NCBI RefSeq assembly: GCF_011326725.1
Contig: NZ_JAANCO010000002.1
Location: forward strand, 231,376 to 295,375
Source: Microbacterium excoecariae
Lineage (GTDB): Bacteria; Actinomycetota; Actinomycetes; Actinomycetales; Microbacteriaceae
Length of the DNA stretch: 64,000 nt
Direction of reading: 5' to 3'
In this document: piece after piece, positions 1 to 8,349 of the stretch
How positions within the stretch are numbered: the first letter of the stretch is position 1
Layout: every line of letters starts with the position of its first letter
The notes under the pieces: generated by a model
Told to the model about the DNA's origin: nothing
Databases searched by the model: none
What the model saw: only the letters and a program-made list of their open reading frames with translations
Translations under genes and position numbers: made by a program

Positions 1-697
1 GCAGCTGATCACGCTCGTCGACGCGGCCGAGCGGGATCCGCGCGCGGCGGCCGCGCTGGCGGGCTTCGAGGCGATCCTCGTCGGCGGGCAGCGCCTGCCC
101 GACGCGCTGCGGGACCGCGCGCTCGCGCTTGGCGCGCGGGTCGTGCGCACCTACGGCTCGACCGAGACGAGCGGCGGGTGCGTCTACGACGGGGTCCCCC
201 TGGACGGGGTGCGGGCCGGGGCCGTGGGCGGCGAGCTGCGCATCGCCGGCCCGACCCTCGCCGACGGCTACCTCGGCGACCCGGAGCGCACCGCCGCGGC
301 GTTCGTGACGGATCCGTCCGGTGTCCGCTGGTACCGCACGGGCGACGCGGGCGGGTTCTCGGGCGGCGTCGTGACGGTGACGGGGCGCATCGACAACGTC
401 ATCGTCTCGGGCGGCGTGAACGTCTCGCTCGATCGCGTCGAGCACGCCGTGCGCGAGGTGCCGGGGCTGTCTGCCGCCGTGGTCGTGGGCGCGCCGCACC
501 CCCGCTGGGGCGCCACCCCGGTCGTGGTCGTCGAGGGCGCGGCGCCGGACGGCGCCCTGGCCGCGGCGCGCGCCGCCGCCGAGCGCGCGATCGGCAAGCC
601 CGCCCGGCCCGACCGCGTCGTGACGGTCGCCGCGATGCCGCGGCTCGCGAGCGGAAAGCCGGACCGCCGCGCGCTGACCGACATGCTGGCCGCGTAG
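1..697 (+). CDS. menE: o-succinylbenzoate-CoA ligase, C-terminal part (5' end outside window)
   Basis: The reading frame is open from base 2 and ends in TAG at 695-697, so only the C-terminal ~230 residues are present. It is an ANL-superfamily acyl-CoA ligase: the motif YGSTETSGG (adenylate-binding A5 type), then LADGYLGD, a YRTGDAG segment, and a C-terminal lid ending in LASGKPDRRAL with the expected catalytic lysine. MenE converts o-succinylbenzoate to its CoA thioester in menaquinone synthesis. The assignment to MenE rather than another ligase rests mainly on menA starting 12 bases downstream and on menD, menF and menG nearby. An internal ATG at 143 lies inside the domain and is not a real start. 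Confidence 0.85.
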   Translation, partial: QLITLVDAAERDPRAAAALAGFEAILVGGQRLPDALRDRALALGARVVRTYGSTETSGGCVYDGVPLDGVRAGAVGGELRIAGPTLADGYLGDPERTAAAFVTDPSGVRWYRTGDAGGFSGGVVTVTGRIDNVIVSGGVNVSLDRVEHAVREVPGLSAAVVVGAPHPRWGATPVVVVEGAAPDGALAAARAAAERAIGKPARPDRVVTVAAMPRLASGKPDRRALTDMLAA

Positions 698-708
698 CAT
701 GGCTCCTC

Positions 709-1665
709 GTGGCACACGCGAAGAACACCTGGCACGTCAGCGGTAACCCGGCCAAGCGCGCCCGCGCCGAGGGCGGCCCCGCCGGGCCCGTGACGCTCGG
801 CGACTGGATCGGCGCCGCGCGCCTGCGCACCCTGCCGCTCGCGGTGACGCCCGTCGTGATCGGATCCGGCGCCGCCGTGCTCGCGGATCCGCAGCACCTG
901 TTCCACGGGATGATCGCGCTCGCGTGCCTCGCGGTCGCCGTCTTCCTCCAGATCGGCGTGAACTTCGCGAACGACTACTCGGACGGGGTCAAGGGCACGG
1001 ATAACTTCCGCGTCGGCCCCGCGCGCCTGACGGCCTCGGGCCGGATCCCCGCGCGCCGGGTCCTCGCCGTGGCGCTCGCCTTCTTCGGCCTCGCCGCGAT
1101 CGCGGGGCTCGCGATCGTGATCCGCACCGGCCAGTGGTGGCTGCTCGCGGTCGGGGCCGCCTCCATCGTCGCCGCCTGGTTCTACACGGGCGGCCGGCGC
1201 CCCTACGGCTACAACGCGCTCGGCGAGGTCTTCGTCTTCGTCTTCTTCGGCCTCGTCGCGACGCTCGGAACGACGTGGGTCCAGGCCCAGGACCTCCCGC
1301 AGGAGGCGTGGTTCGGCGCCGTCGTCGCGGGGCTCCTCGCCTGCGCGGTGCTGCTGGCGAACAACCTGCGCGACATCGAGCAGGACCGCACGGCCGGCAA
1401 GCGCACGCTGTCGGTGGTCATCGGTCGCCGCGGCACGCAGATTCTCTACACCGTGCTCCTCGCCGGCGCCTTCGGCATCGTGGCGTGGCTGGCGGTGTTC
1501 TATCCCATCGCCTGGCTGGCCTTCTTCGGCCTGTTGACCGCCGGCCCCGCCATCGCGATCGTGTGGAGCTACAAGACCCCGCGCGAGCTCGTCACGGCGC
1601 TCGCCTTGACCTCGATCTCCTCGCCGATCGTGGGCGTCTTCCTCGCCTGGGGGTTCGTCGGCTGA
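709..1665 (+). CDS. menA: 1,4-dihydroxy-2-naphthoate polyprenyltransferase
   Basis: A polytopic UbiA-family membrane protein of 318 residues that attaches the polyprenyl chain to 1,4-dihydroxy-2-naphthoate, giving demethylmenaquinone. Both aspartate-rich motifs are visible: NFANDYSDGVKGTD near residue 85 and NNLRDIEQDRTAGK near residue 225. About eight or nine hydrophobic segments follow a hydrophilic N-terminus. I chose the GTG at 709, 12 bases after the menE stop. The frame stays open further upstream inside menE, but that part is a shadow of menE. The gene is probably co-transcribed with menE. Confidence 0.93.
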   Translation: MAHAKNTWHVSGNPAKRARAEGGPAGPVTLGDWIGAARLRTLPLAVTPVVIGSGAAVLADPQHLFHGMIALACLAVAVFLQIGVNFANDYSDGVKGTDNFRVGPARLTASGRIPARRVLAVALAFFGLAAIAGLAIVIRTGQWWLLAVGAASIVAAWFYTGGRRPYGYNALGEVFVFVFFGLVATLGTTWVQAQDLPQEAWFGAVVAGLLACAVLLANNLRDIEQDRTAGKRTLSVVIGRRGTQILYTVLLAGAFGIVAWLAVFYPIAWLAFFGLLTAGPAIAIVWSYKTPRELVTALALTSISSPIVGVFLAWGFVG

Positions 1666-1671
1666 GCCGGG

Positions 1672-1980
1672 CTACGCCCGCGGATCCTCGGATCCGGACT
1701 CCCGCATCGCCTCGGCGTTCGCCTCGTCCTCGACCTGGTCGTCGACCTCGCGCGCGGTCGGGGTCTGCCGGCGCGCCTGCCGGTCGGCGAGGCCCGCGGA
1801 CACCTCCGCGCGCTTCCCGCCGAGGAAGATGATCGACAGGCTCAGCCCGATGAGCGTCGCGAAGATCACCGCGAGCCACCACAGGTCCCAGAACACGGGG
1901 AACAACAGCATGACCCCGAGCGGCACGGCGAAGAACGCCAGGCGCAGGAGCGAGTAGGAGAGAACGGACCGGAGCTTCAC
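1672..1980 (-). CDS. DUF4229 family small membrane protein
   Basis: A 102-residue protein with two hydrophobic segments at about residues 10-30 and 33-53 and a charged C-terminal tail rich in Arg, Glu and Asp. This is the layout of the actinobacterial DUF4229 family, which I recall lying near menA in related genomes. No function is known. It converges on menA with only 6 bases between the stop codons. The start is an ATG at 1980. Confidence 0.75.
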   Translation of the reverse strand: MKLRSVLSYSLLRLAFFAVPLGVMLLFPVFWDLWWLAVIFATLIGLSLSIIFLGGKRAEVSAGLADRQARRQTPTAREVDDQVEDEANAEAMRESGSEDPRA

Positions 1981-2002
1981 GCGCCCATTGTCCCAGCCGC
2001 GG

Positions 2003-2818
2003 CTACAGCACCGCTGAGAGGAAGTCGCGGGTGCGCTCCTCCTGGGGGTTCTGGAAGATCTCGTTGGGCTCGCCCTCCTCGACGATGCGGCCGCCGTCGA
2101 ACATCATCACCCGGTTCGACACGTCGCGCGCGAACTGCATCTCGTGGGTGACGATGAGCATCGTGACGTCGGTCGTCTCGGCGATGTCGCGCAGGATCTG
2201 CAGGACCTCGCCGACGACCTCCGGATCCAGCGCGCTCGTGACCTCGTCAAGCAGCAGGATCTCCGGATCCATCGCGAGCGCGCGGGCGATCGCGACGCGC
2301 TGCTGCTGACCGCCCGAGAGCGACGTGGGGTGCGCGTTCGCCTTGTCGGGGAGCCCGACCTGCTCAAGCAGCTCGTGCGCGCGCGCCGTCGCCTCGGCCT
2401 TCGAACGGCCGAGGACGTGCACGGGCGCCTCGATAATGTTCTCCAGCACCGTCATGTTCGGGAACAGGTTGAACTGCTGGAAGACCATCCCGATGCGCGT
2501 GCGCATGCGAGTGCGGTGCTTGTCCTTGAGCGCGACGCGGCGGCCGCCGCGCAGGACGTGCGTGAGCGGCTGGTCGTCGATGAGGATGTAGCCGTCGGTC
2601 GCCTCCTCGAGGGTCATCACGAGCCGCAGGATCGTCGTCTTGCCGGATCCGGACGGGCCGATCAGCGTCACGCGGTCGCCCTTGCGGACCGTGAAGTCGA
2701 GCCCGTCGAGCACGGTGTTGTCGCCGAAGCGCTTCACGACGTTCTGGAAGCGGATGGCCGGGACGTCGCCGTCCGCGAGCGTTATCGCCCCCGTGTGGGT
2801 GGGGAGGTCAGTAGGCAA
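2003..2818 (-). CDS. Amino-acid/ectoine ABC transporter ATP-binding protein (EhuA/GlnQ-like)
   Basis: A 271-residue ATPase of the polar amino-acid uptake family. It has Walker A GPSGSGKTT, a Q-loop near VFQQFNLFP, the signature LSGGQQQR, Walker B ILLLDEVTSALD and the switch histidine in THEM. The start is TTG at 2818, overlapping the upstream permease gene by 11 bases; a GGAG sequence about 8 bases upstream supports this weak start codon. It is the last gene of a four-gene minus-strand operon (SBP, two permeases, ATPase). The binding protein points to an Ehu-type (ectoine/hydroxyectoine) system, but a polar amino-acid substrate cannot be excluded. Confidence 0.87.
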   Translation of the reverse strand: MPTDLPTHTGAITLADGDVPAIRFQNVVKRFGDNTVLDGLDFTVRKGDRVTLIGPSGSGKTTILRLVMTLEEATDGYILIDDQPLTHVLRGGRRVALKDKHRTRMRTRIGMVFQQFNLFPNMTVLENIIEAPVHVLGRSKAEATARAHELLEQVGLPDKANAHPTSLSGGQQQRVAIARALAMDPEILLLDEVTSALDPEVVGEVLQILRDIAETTDVTMLIVTHEMQFARDVSNRVMMFDGGRIVEEGEPNEIFQNPQEERTRDFLSAVL

Positions 2819-3464
2819 GGCGCTTCTCCAATCGCGCGATGAGCAACGAGGTGGGATAGCTCGCGACGAGGAACAGCACGCCCGCGAGCGTGATGGCCTC
2901 GACGTAGCGGAAGTTCTCGCCGCCGTAGAGCTGCGCGGCGCGAACCATGTCGGTGACGGCGATCGCCGCGAGGAACGGCGTCTCCTTGAACATCGAGATG
3001 ACGTAGTTGCCGAGCGCGGGGACGGTGGCCCGCACCGCCTGCGGGATGACGACCGCCGTCCAGGTGCGCCGGCGGGGGAGGGACAGCGCGGTCGCCGCCT
3101 CCCACTGCCCGGAAGGCACCGACTCGATGCCCGCGCGGTAGACCTCGGCCATGAAGGTCGCGTAGTGGATCCCGAACACGGCGATCCCGATGACGAGCGG
3201 ATCCAGGCTCGTGAAGGCGAAATACACGAACAACAGCTGCACGACGAGCGGCGTCATGCGGATGAAGTCCATGACGAAGGTGACCACGCCCGCGACGGGG
3301 CGGGGAGCGGAGCGCCGCACGAGCGCGATCACGAGCCCGAGCACCGCCGCGATCGCGCTGCCGGCGATCGTCACGACGAGCGTGACGGTGAGGAAGGCCC
3401 ACAGCATGTCGGGCAGGGCGGCCCACGCGTGCTCCCAGTTCCAGAGCTGGGTGTCGCCGGCCAT
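2808..3464 (-). CDS. Amino-acid/ectoine ABC transporter permease (EhuD-like)
   Basis: A 218-residue HisM/EhuD-type inner-membrane permease with about five hydrophobic segments. The loop VPSGQWEAATALSLPRR is the EAA coupling region that contacts the ATPase. I start it at the ATG at 3464, because its first base is shared with the TGA of the upstream permease; longer frames upstream are shadows of that gene. It pairs with the second permease to form the transmembrane heterodimer. Confidence 0.88.
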   Translation of the reverse strand: MAGDTQLWNWEHAWAALPDMLWAFLTVTLVVTIAGSAIAAVLGLVIALVRRSAPRPVAGVVTFVMDFIRMTPLVVQLLFVYFAFTSLDPLVIGIAVFGIHYATFMAEVYRAGIESVPSGQWEAATALSLPRRRTWTAVVIPQAVRATVPALGNYVISMFKETPFLAAIAVTDMVRAAQLYGGENFRYVEAITLAGVLFLVASYPTSLLIARLEKRLAY

Positions 3465-4186
3465 CAGGCGTTCGCCCCCTTCGCGGAGCGGGCGGATCCG
3501 AAGATCCCGCGGGGCGCGTCCCCGCGACCGAGCCGATGCTTTGCGCGGCGCTCGAGGAGCGACATGCCGAACGACAGGACGGACGCGAGCAGGAAGTACA
3601 CGATGAGGCCGAACGAGTAGGCGAAGAAGACGTCGGTGTCCACGCGCAGTCGGTTCAGCTCGGCGGTGAGGTCGACGATCGTGATGAGGTAGACGACGGC
3701 CGTCCCCTTCAGCAGCTGGATGAGGAGGTTGTTGAGCGAGGGCAGCATGAGCGCCCACGCCTGCGGGAAGATCACGCGGCGCATGCGCTGGCTGCGCGAC
3801 ATGCTGAGCGCCGTCGTGGCCTCCCACTGGCCCGCGGGGACCGAGTTGATGGATCCGCGCACGACCTCGGCGCCGTACGCGCCGTAGTTCAGCCCGAGGC
3901 CGACGATGCCGACCGCGACGGGCTCGAGCTCGAGGTAGAACGGCGGCAGCGGCAGCACGAAGAAGAGGAAGAACAGCTGCACGAGCAGCGACGTGCCGCG
4001 GAAGAACTCGATGACGGTGCGGGCGGATCCGCGCAGCACCACGTTGCGCGCCCGGGCGGCGAGCCCGAGCGCGATGGCGATGACGAGCGCGAGGGCCGCG
4101 CCGCCCAGGGTCAGCTCGACGGTGATGAGAAGGCCGTCGAGGATCCGGGGCAGCGCGGCGCCCAGCGCAGCGAAGTCGTCGGTCAC
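3464..4186 (-). CDS. Amino-acid/ectoine ABC transporter permease (EhuC-like)
   Basis: A 240-residue HisQ/HisM-family permease, longer than its partner because of a basic C-terminal tail (RRAKHRLGRGDAPRG). The EAA loop is VPAGQWEATTALSMSRSQ. The start is GTG at 4186. The gene begins 19 bases after the stop of the binding-protein gene and ends overlapping the next permease by one base, so the two permeases are almost certainly translationally coupled. Confidence 0.88.
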   Translation of the reverse strand: MTDDFAALGAALPRILDGLLITVELTLGGAALALVIAIALGLAARARNVVLRGSARTVIEFFRGTSLLVQLFFLFFVLPLPPFYLELEPVAVGIVGLGLNYGAYGAEVVRGSINSVPAGQWEATTALSMSRSQRMRRVIFPQAWALMLPSLNNLLIQLLKGTAVVYLITIVDLTAELNRLRVDTDVFFAYSFGLIVYFLLASVLSFGMSLLERRAKHRLGRGDAPRGIFGSARSAKGANA

Positions 4187-4205
4187 GAGGGGGTGGTCCC
4201 GCGCG

Positions 4206-5096
4206 TCAGGACAGGTCGCCCGAGCACAGCTGCTCGGTCGTCAGGTCGGCGGGCGGCAGGTTCTCCGCCGTGAAGCCGAACGGCTCGACGAGGTCGAGGT
4301 ACGCCGCCTCGTCGCCCGTGATGTTCGCGAGCTCCTCGTTGTAGGCCTCGAGCAGCTCGGTGTCGCCCGGCCGGAAGACCGTGGCGCCCGCGCCGACCTG
4401 CTCCACGCCGTCGAGACTCTGCACGAAGGCGGTCGTCGTCTCGAGGTCGTCCATGTCCTCGGTCATCCAGTTGAGCGAGACGGCCGTCAGCGCGAACGCG
4501 TCGGCGCGCCCGGACTGCACGGTCTCGAGGCCGTTCGTCGCCGAGTCGACCTCGACGACGTCCGTGATGCCGAGCTCCTCGGCGTAGCCGTCCTCGATCG
4601 CGCCGGACTGCACGGCGAGCGTGACGCCGTCGGCCGCGGCGACCGAATCGAGGTCGCTGAGGCCCTGCGGGTTGCCCGTCGGCACGGCGAGCGCCGTCGT
4701 GTACATGATCTCGGGGTCGCTGAAGGCTGCCTGCTCGCAGCGCTCGGGGAGGATCGACATCCCGGCGCTGACGGCGTCCCACCGGCCCGCGTTCAGGCCC
4801 GGGATGAGGTTGTCCCAGGCCACCTCCTCGACCTCGATGTTGTCGATGCCGAGGGCGGAGAAGATCGCCTCGTGCATGGCGATCGTGGCGCCCGTGGGCT
4901 CGCCCGAGGAGTCGACCCACGAGTAGGGGCGCTCGGACGCGATCGCGAGGGTGATGGTGCCGTCCTCCTGCAGCCGCTCGAGCGTGCTGCCGGCGTCGTC
5001 GCCGTCGGGGGCGGTCGAGGTGCAGCCGGCGAGGCCGAGGGCAAGGATGCCGAGCCCGGCGAGGCTGGTCGTCGTAAGCGTGCGCCTGGGGGTCAT
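4206..5096 (-). CDS. Substrate-binding lipoprotein of amino-acid/ectoine ABC transporter (EhuB-like)
   Basis: A 296-residue SBP_bac_3 protein. The signal sequence ends in the lipobox LAGC, so it should be lipid-anchored outside the cell membrane. The segments ISERP-like IASERPYSWVD and SAGMSILPERC resemble EhuB, the ectoine/hydroxyectoine binding protein, in which a PERC/PERCA stretch is typical. No ectoine-degradation (eut/doe) genes are in the window, so the likely role would be osmoprotectant uptake rather than catabolism. The gene is first in the operon and diverges from a GntR regulator with an inverted repeat between them. Substrate is an inference; general family is firm. Confidence 0.85.
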   Translation of the reverse strand: MTPRRTLTTTSLAGLGILALGLAGCTSTAPDGDDAGSTLERLQEDGTITLAIASERPYSWVDSSGEPTGATIAMHEAIFSALGIDNIEVEEVAWDNLIPGLNAGRWDAVSAGMSILPERCEQAAFSDPEIMYTTALAVPTGNPQGLSDLDSVAAADGVTLAVQSGAIEDGYAEELGITDVVEVDSATNGLETVQSGRADAFALTAVSLNWMTEDMDDLETTTAFVQSLDGVEQVGAGATVFRPGDTELLEAYNEELANITGDEAAYLDLVEPFGFTAENLPPADLTTEQLCSGDLS

Positions 5097-5189
5097 GAGA
5101 TTCCTCTCGCTGTGGAGCCGCGCGCCGGTGCGGGGCGCCGCGGCAGGAACGTCGCCACACTGCCACAGTGTCGACGTGAGGGCAATCCA

Positions 5190-5209
5190 ATTGTCGGAAT
5201 GTCGACAAT
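5190..5209. promoter_or_regulatory. Inverted repeat, candidate GntR operator
   Basis: ATTGTCG and CGACAAT form a perfect 7-bp inverted repeat separated by 6 bases. It sits between the divergent transporter operon (start 5096) and the GntR gene (start 5275). A related half-site GTGTCGAC lies just upstream at about 5168-5175. Position and symmetry fit an operator for the adjacent regulator. Confidence 0.5.
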
Positions 5210-5274
5210 CATGCAGACTTTCGGACGTGGGAGAATGTCACGACGGTTCCAGTCCGCACAAGAAAGGCCCTGTC

Positions 5275-6036
5275 ATGAGGGGTTCGCTGTCGCACACGCA
5301 CGCCGCGCGCTCGGTCGTCCCGGTGGCGCGCATGTCCACGGTCGACCTCATCGTCATCGAGCTGCGCAAGGCGATCCTCCAGGGGCACCTCGCGGTTGGC
5401 GGGCCCATCGGCGAGATCGAGATCGCGTCGCAGCTCGGCGTCAGCCGCGGGCCGCTCCGGGAGGCCGCGCAGCGCCTCGTGCAGGAGGGGCTGCTCGTGT
5501 CGATCCCGGGGCGCGGCCTGCGCGTGCGCCGCATCCCGGTCGCCGAGGTGCCCGACCTCTACGAGGCGCGCTACGCGGTCGAGGCGCACGCCGTCACGCG
5601 GCTCGCCGCGGAGCCCGCGGTCGTCGCGGTCGCCGAGCTCGAGGCCGCGCTCGCGCGCCTCGTCGCCGTGTCGACGGGGGACGAGGCGATCGTGATCGGC
5701 GACGCCGACATCGCCTTCCACCGCACGCTCGTCGAGCTCATCGACTCGCCGCGGTTGCTCCGGACGATGGAGACGCTCCTCGCCGAGACCCGCATCGCAA
5801 GCCTCAGTGCCCCCGACGGGTACCACGTGCGCCGCACGGTCTCGACGACCTACCGGGCGCTCATCGACGCCATCCGCGCGGGGGACGGCGAGGCGGGGCG
5901 CGCCGCCCTGCGCCGCCAGTTCGACGACGCCGTCGCGCGCATCACGGGCGAGGACGACGCCACCGAGACGGTGGACGCCGCCCCGAGCGACGCGCCCGCG
6001 ACCTTCTCGCCGATCGAGCACGACGCGGAGCTGTAG
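5275..6036 (+). CDS. GntR-family transcriptional regulator (FCD type)
   Basis: A 253-residue regulator. An N-terminal winged helix-turn-helix (about residues 20-85, with IASQLGVSRGPLREAAQRL as the recognition part) is followed by an FCD ligand-binding domain (about 90-230) containing the metal-binding-type histidines in DIAFHRTL and the later TYRALIDAIRAGD. The ATG at 5275 has AGAAAGG upstream at good spacing. It diverges from the Ehu-like transporter operon and probably controls it through the 5190 inverted repeat. The ligand is not known. The C-terminal ~25 residues are acidic and not part of the domain. Confidence 0.85.
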   Translation: MRGSLSHTHAARSVVPVARMSTVDLIVIELRKAILQGHLAVGGPIGEIEIASQLGVSRGPLREAAQRLVQEGLLVSIPGRGLRVRRIPVAEVPDLYEARYAVEAHAVTRLAAEPAVVAVAELEAALARLVAVSTGDEAIVIGDADIAFHRTLVELIDSPRLLRTMETLLAETRIASLSAPDGYHVRRTVSTTYRALIDAIRAGDGEAGRAALRRQFDDAVARITGEDDATETVDAAPSDAPATFSPIEHDAEL

Positions 6037-6078
6037 GGCCCGGATCCGCCCGCCCGCGACGCCTCGTAGGATGAGGGG

Positions 6079-6585
6079 GTGGCCCGTCTTCTCATCGTCC
6101 TCGCGGTGGCCGCGGTCGTCTTCACGGTGTTCAGCATCGTCGACTGCGCCGTCCAGCCCGACACCCGCCATCGCGGCGTCTCCAAGGGTGCCTGGGTCGT
6201 CATCACCCTCGTCCCCGTGATCGGCGGGATCCTGTGGTGGACGATCGGCCGCGCGCGCCCGGGCCAGGAACGGCCCGTCGCCACGGGTCCCGTCGGACCG
6301 GACGACGACCAGGGCTTCCTGTCGGCGGCGGACGAGCGGATCCGTCGGCTCGAGGAGGAGCTCGCGATGCTCGACGCGGAGGAGCAGTTCGAGCGCCCCG
6401 CGCGCGGCGAAGACGCCGACGATATCGCAGACCTCGAGGCCCAGTTCGACGGGCCCGCGCGCGGCGAGGAGGACGCGCGCGACGCGGCGGCCTCGGACGA
6501 CGACGCCCCGGACGGCGACGCTTCGGAGCCCGGCGACGAGCGGGGCGAAGACGACGCGGACGATCGGCGCGATGACCGCGCCTGA
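6079..6585 (+). CDS. PLDc_N domain membrane protein
   Basis: A 168-residue protein. Two N-terminal hydrophobic segments (about 3-22 and 38-58) flank a short loop with the WWTIGR end typical of the phospholipase D/cardiolipin synthase N-terminal domain (PLDc_N). The rest is an extremely acidic, low-complexity tail with a repeated FERPARGEDAD / FDGPARGEEDA element. It lacks any PLD catalytic domain. The start is GTG at 6079 and the end overlaps menD by 14 bases. Its role is unknown; translational coupling to menD is likely. Confidence 0.7.
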   Translation: MARLLIVLAVAAVVFTVFSIVDCAVQPDTRHRGVSKGAWVVITLVPVIGGILWWTIGRARPGQERPVATGPVGPDDDQGFLSAADERIRRLEEELAMLDAEEQFERPARGEDADDIADLEAQFDGPARGEEDARDAAASDDDAPDGDASEPGDERGEDDADDRRDDRA

Positions 6586-8269
6586 GGGCGCCCCCGCGTC
6601 TCCGGCCTCGGCCGCGGCGGCCGCGCTGCTCGACGCCCTCGTCACGCTCGGCGTGCGACACCTCGTCGTCAGCCCCGGATCCCGCTCGCAGGCGCTCGCG
6701 CTCGCGGCCGCCGAGCTCGAGCGTCAGGGGCGGGCGAGCCTGCACGTGCGCATCGACGAGCGCTCGGCGGGGTTCACGGCCCTCGGCATCGGGCGCGAGA
6801 CCCGCGTCCCCGCCGCCGTCATCTGCACCTCCGGCACGGCGGTCGCGAACCTCCTGCCCGCCGCGCTCGAGGCGCACCACTCGGGGATCCCGCTGCTGCT
6901 GCTCACGGCCGACCGCCCGCCGGAGCTGCGCGGCGTGGGGGCGAACCAGACCACCGCCCAGCCCGGGATCTTCGGCGAGGCGGCGCGGTTCGCGGTCGAC
7001 GCCCCGGTACCCGCGGGCGGCGACGAGGGCGCGTTCGTCGAGCTCGCGGCGCGCGCGTTCGTCGCGGCGGCGGGGGAGTCCGTGCAGGGCGTGGCCCACC
7101 TCAACCTGCCCTTCGTGGAGCCGCTCGCGGGCCCGCTCCCGGAGTGGTTCGCGGACGGCGGGGGAAATGCGGAGGCGCTCCGGATAGCGCGGGCGCTGAT
7201 CCCGGATCCGCCCGCCCCCGTGACGCTCGAGCAGGGCCCGCGCACGATCGTCGTGGCCGGCGAGGGCGCGGGCGAGGACGCCGAGCTCATCGCCCGGCAG
7301 GGCGGCTGGCCGCTCGTGGCCGAGATCGTCAGCGGCGCGCGCTTCGGGCGGCGCGTCGTGCAGGGCGCGCGGGCCGCGCTGGCGGATCCGTCCCTCGGGG
7401 GGCGCGTCGAGCGCGCGGTCGTCGTCGGGCACCCGACGCTCACCCGCGAGGCGACCGGCCTGCTCTCGCGCCCCGACGTCGAGGTCGTCGCGCTGCGGGG
7501 CACGGGTGTGGCGTTCGACCTCAACGGCGCGACCCGCCAGGCCGACGCCGTCGCGGTGGCCACCGGGGAGCCCGACCGCGCCTGGCTTCAGGCATGGGCC
7601 GCGTTCTCGCGCGCGCATACGACCGACTTGGACACCCCGGCGCCCGACATCGCGGGGCTCGCCTCGTACGAACCGCGCGAGCGCCTCGGGGCCGTGCGGG
7701 CCGAGCTCGCGGCCGTGCGCACGCCGCTCGACCGCGCGCAGCTCGTCGCGGGGCTCTGGCGCGCCACCTGGCCGCACGACCGGCTCGTGTTCGGCTCGAG
7801 TCGCCTCGTGCGGGTCGCCGACGACGTCCTGTCCGGCAAGCGCGTGCGCGTGCACGCGAACCGCGGGCTCGCGGGCATCGACGGGACGATCGCGACGGGG
7901 CTCGGCGTGGCGCTGGCCCTCGCCGCGGGCGGCGGCCCCGGCGTGACGCGCGTGCTGCTCGGCGACCTCGCGTTCCTCCACGACGTCGGATCCCTCCTCC
8001 TCCCGGACGCGGAGGCGCGCCCGCGGATCCAGGTCGTCGTCGGCAACGACGGCGGCGGGACGATCTTCGACGGGCTGGAGGTCGCGCGCGCGGCGGGCGC
8101 CGACGCCATGACGCGGGTGCAGTACACGCCGCAGTCCGCCGACATCGCCCAGCTCGCGGGGGCCTACGGGTGGGGGCACGTCGTCGCCACGACCCGCTCC
8201 GCGCTCGACCAGGCGCTCACCGCCCCCGTCGACGGCCCGCAGATCGTGGAGGTCCCGCTCCCGCGATGA
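6572..8269 (+). CDS. menD: SEPHCHC synthase (2-succinyl-5-enolpyruvyl-6-hydroxy-3-cyclohexene-1-carboxylate synthase)
   Basis: A 565-residue thiamine-diphosphate enzyme that condenses isochorismate with 2-oxoglutarate in menaquinone synthesis. The N-terminal Pyr domain has SPGSRSQALALAAAEL, the RIDERSAGFTALGIGR motif with the catalytic glutamate, and CTSGTAVANLLPAALEA. The C-terminal PP domain shows GDLAFLHDVGSL and VVGNDGGGTIFDGLE, where the GDL...N pattern binds Mg-ThDP. Length matches the family. It begins inside the end of the PLDc_N gene. Confidence 0.95.
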   Translation: MTAPEGAPASPASAAAAALLDALVTLGVRHLVVSPGSRSQALALAAAELERQGRASLHVRIDERSAGFTALGIGRETRVPAAVICTSGTAVANLLPAALEAHHSGIPLLLLTADRPPELRGVGANQTTAQPGIFGEAARFAVDAPVPAGGDEGAFVELAARAFVAAAGESVQGVAHLNLPFVEPLAGPLPEWFADGGGNAEALRIARALIPDPPAPVTLEQGPRTIVVAGEGAGEDAELIARQGGWPLVAEIVSGARFGRRVVQGARAALADPSLGGRVERAVVVGHPTLTREATGLLSRPDVEVVALRGTGVAFDLNGATRQADAVAVATGEPDRAWLQAWAAFSRAHTTDLDTPAPDIAGLASYEPRERLGAVRAELAAVRTPLDRAQLVAGLWRATWPHDRLVFGSSRLVRVADDVLSGKRVRVHANRGLAGIDGTIATGLGVALALAAGGGPGVTRVLLGDLAFLHDVGSLLLPDAEARPRIQVVVGNDGGGTIFDGLEVARAAGADAMTRVQYTPQSADIAQLAGAYGWGHVVATTRSALDQALTAPVDGPQIVEVPLPR

Positions 8270-8349
8270 GCCGGGCCCCGGCTGCCGCGCACCCACCGCC
8301 TGCCCGCGGCCGCGTTGTGCCGGGGGCGGGCGCCCGCTTGAATGGGCCC

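Noticed and set aside
2003..5096. Naming the transporter genes ehuABCD outright
   Set aside because: The binding protein resembles EhuB, but related polar amino-acid systems look alike and no ectoine catabolic genes are present to confirm the substrate.
5209..6645. 478-codon minus-strand frame opposite the GntR gene
   Set aside because: The plus-strand frame has clear GntR domains and a ribosome site; the antisense frame has low-complexity composition and no family resemblance.
6203..8296. 697-codon minus-strand frame opposite menD
   Set aside because: It is antisense to a fully motif-bearing menD and has no recognisable domain.
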